DNA from: Chryseobacterium sp. 36-9
Lineage (GTDB): Bacteria; Bacteroidota; Bacteroidia; Flavobacteriales; Weeksellaceae
Assembly (NCBI GenBank): GCA_001898785.1
Contig: MKVE01000017.1
Location: 317,491 to 381,490 of the forward strand
DNA: 64,000 bases
Reading direction: 5' to 3'
Both the position numbers and the translations under genes were made by a program. The stretch's first letter is position 1. Every line of letters begins with the position of its first letter. Below the pieces are notes generated by a model. That model searched no databases and was not told the DNA's origin. It saw only the letters and a program-made list of their open reading frames with translations. This document shows, in pieces, positions 63,362 to 64,000 of the stretch.

Positions 63362-64000
63362 ATGATTTCAAGAAACAGAAGACTAAGAACCAATGATTCC
63401 ATCAGAAGTCTTGTCCGTGAAACTAGCCTTACAACAAACGATTTGGTACTACCAATGTTTGTTATGGAAGGAGACAACAAAAAAGAAGCCATTTCTTCAA
63501 TGCCAGGCGTTTTTAGACAAAGTTTAGATTTAACGGTACAAACTGTTAAAGAAAATTATGATTTAGGAATCAAGGCAGTTAATCTTTATATGAAGGTTTC
63601 TGACAACCTCAAAGATAATACCGGAAAAGAAGCCTGGAACCCGAACGGATTGATGCAGAATACCATAAAAGCAATCAAGGATGCAGTTCCGGGAGTAGTT
63701 GTAATGCCGGACGTGGCATTAGACCCTTATTCTATTTATGGTCATGACGGGATTATCAAAAATGGAAAAATCGATAACGATTCTACGGTAGAAGCCCTAG
63801 TGAAAATGGGGATTTCCCACGCCGAAGCCGGTGCTGACATTTTGGCTCCGAGTGATATGATGGATGGCCGTGTGATTGCAATGAGAGAAGGATTGGAAGA
63901 AAATGGATTTACGGATGTCGGGATTTTATCTTATGCGGCAAAATATGCAAGTGCATTTTACGGACCTTTCAGAAGTGCTCTGGATAGTGCGCCTGTTGAT
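63362..64000 (+). CDS. hemB: Delta-aminolevulinic acid dehydratase, 3' end missing
   Basis: 213 residues are inside the window; the frame runs off the end without a stop, about two thirds of the usual length near 325. Condenses two 5-aminolevulinate molecules to porphobilinogen in haem and siroheme synthesis. MFVMEGDNKKEAISSMPGVFR, ADILAPSDMMDGRV and LSYAAKYASAFYGPFRSA (K194, one of the two Schiff-base lysines) are family motifs, given here shortened. Siroheme from this path would serve the sulfate operon at 15.2-19.6 kb. Confidence 0.95.
   Translation, partial: MISRNRRLRTNDSIRSLVRETSLTTNDLVLPMFVMEGDNKKEAISSMPGVFRQSLDLTVQTVKENYDLGIKAVNLYMKVSDNLKDNTGKEAWNPNGLMQNTIKAIKDAVPGVVVMPDVALDPYSIYGHDGIIKNGKIDNDSTVEALVKMGISHAEAGADILAPSDMMDGRVIAMREGLEENGFTDVGILSYAAKYASAFYGPFRSALDSAPVD

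Overview
The window is an AT-rich stretch of chromosome from a Bacteroidota bacterium, most likely a Chryseobacterium-like member of the Weeksellaceae. The evidence is a complete gldK-gldL-gldM-gldN block (gliding/type IX secretion core) behind glmS and a DUF4270 lipoprotein, a protein that is little more than a type IX sorting domain, many 'SxAQ' signal peptides, DUF families typical of flavobacteria (DUF6427, DUF6341, DUF3109), and promoters of the Bacteroidetes type (TTG, about 16-24 bases, then TAnnTTTG). There is no rRNA operon, CRISPR array, prophage or transposase. Most of it is core chromosome.

Layout. 1-4.3 kb: 5'-truncated mtaB (tRNA ms2t6A), an FKBP-like lipoprotein, an S4 RNA-binding protein, aroK, a Lys-Leu-Lys tRNA cluster and panC. 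4.6-14 kb: a catalytic-domain-only glycogen synthase homologue, DUF4270 lipoprotein, glmS, then gldKLMN. 14.1-19.6 kb: a FAD oxidoreductase, then assimilatory sulfate reduction (cysH, cysD, cysN) ending in a siroheme-synthase-like/TSUP fusion. 19.7-24.3 kb: a GT39-type membrane glycosyltransferase, a PepSY membrane protein and a TonB-dependent siderophore receptor with an operator-like inverted repeat. 24.3-37.4 kb: Uup-type ABC-F protein, alpha/beta hydrolase, GH25 lysozyme, small secreted proteins, stress protein, FAH-family hydrolase, exonuclease, pssA and an LTA-synthase-like sulfatase. 37.6-46.3 kb: DUF2147, pdhB, rpsU, xerC, hpf, four tRNAs, tuf, tRNA-Trp, secE, nusG, rplKAJL. 46.4-50.2 kb: three genes for secreted proteins inserted between rplL and rpoB; the first is frameshifted at a run of seven T. 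50.2-59.2 kb: a structured leader, rpoB, rpoC and DUF3467. 59.6-64 kb: zinc alcohol dehydrogenase, VanZ, an OmpA-family protein, a mini type IX sorting-domain protein and hemB cut by the window end.

The most interesting non-coding signal is a class of intergenic tandem repeats with an exact period of 7 bases. The heptamer differs from site to site, but at four sites an array is followed after a short spacer by an array of its reverse complement (cysD/cysN, rpoB/rpoC, rpoC/DUF3467, upstream of the LTA synthase). The second is the rpoB leader, whose predicted first bases pair perfectly over 10 bp with a segment nearly 200 bases downstream. All family assignments are by reading the sequence; no database search or folding program was run.
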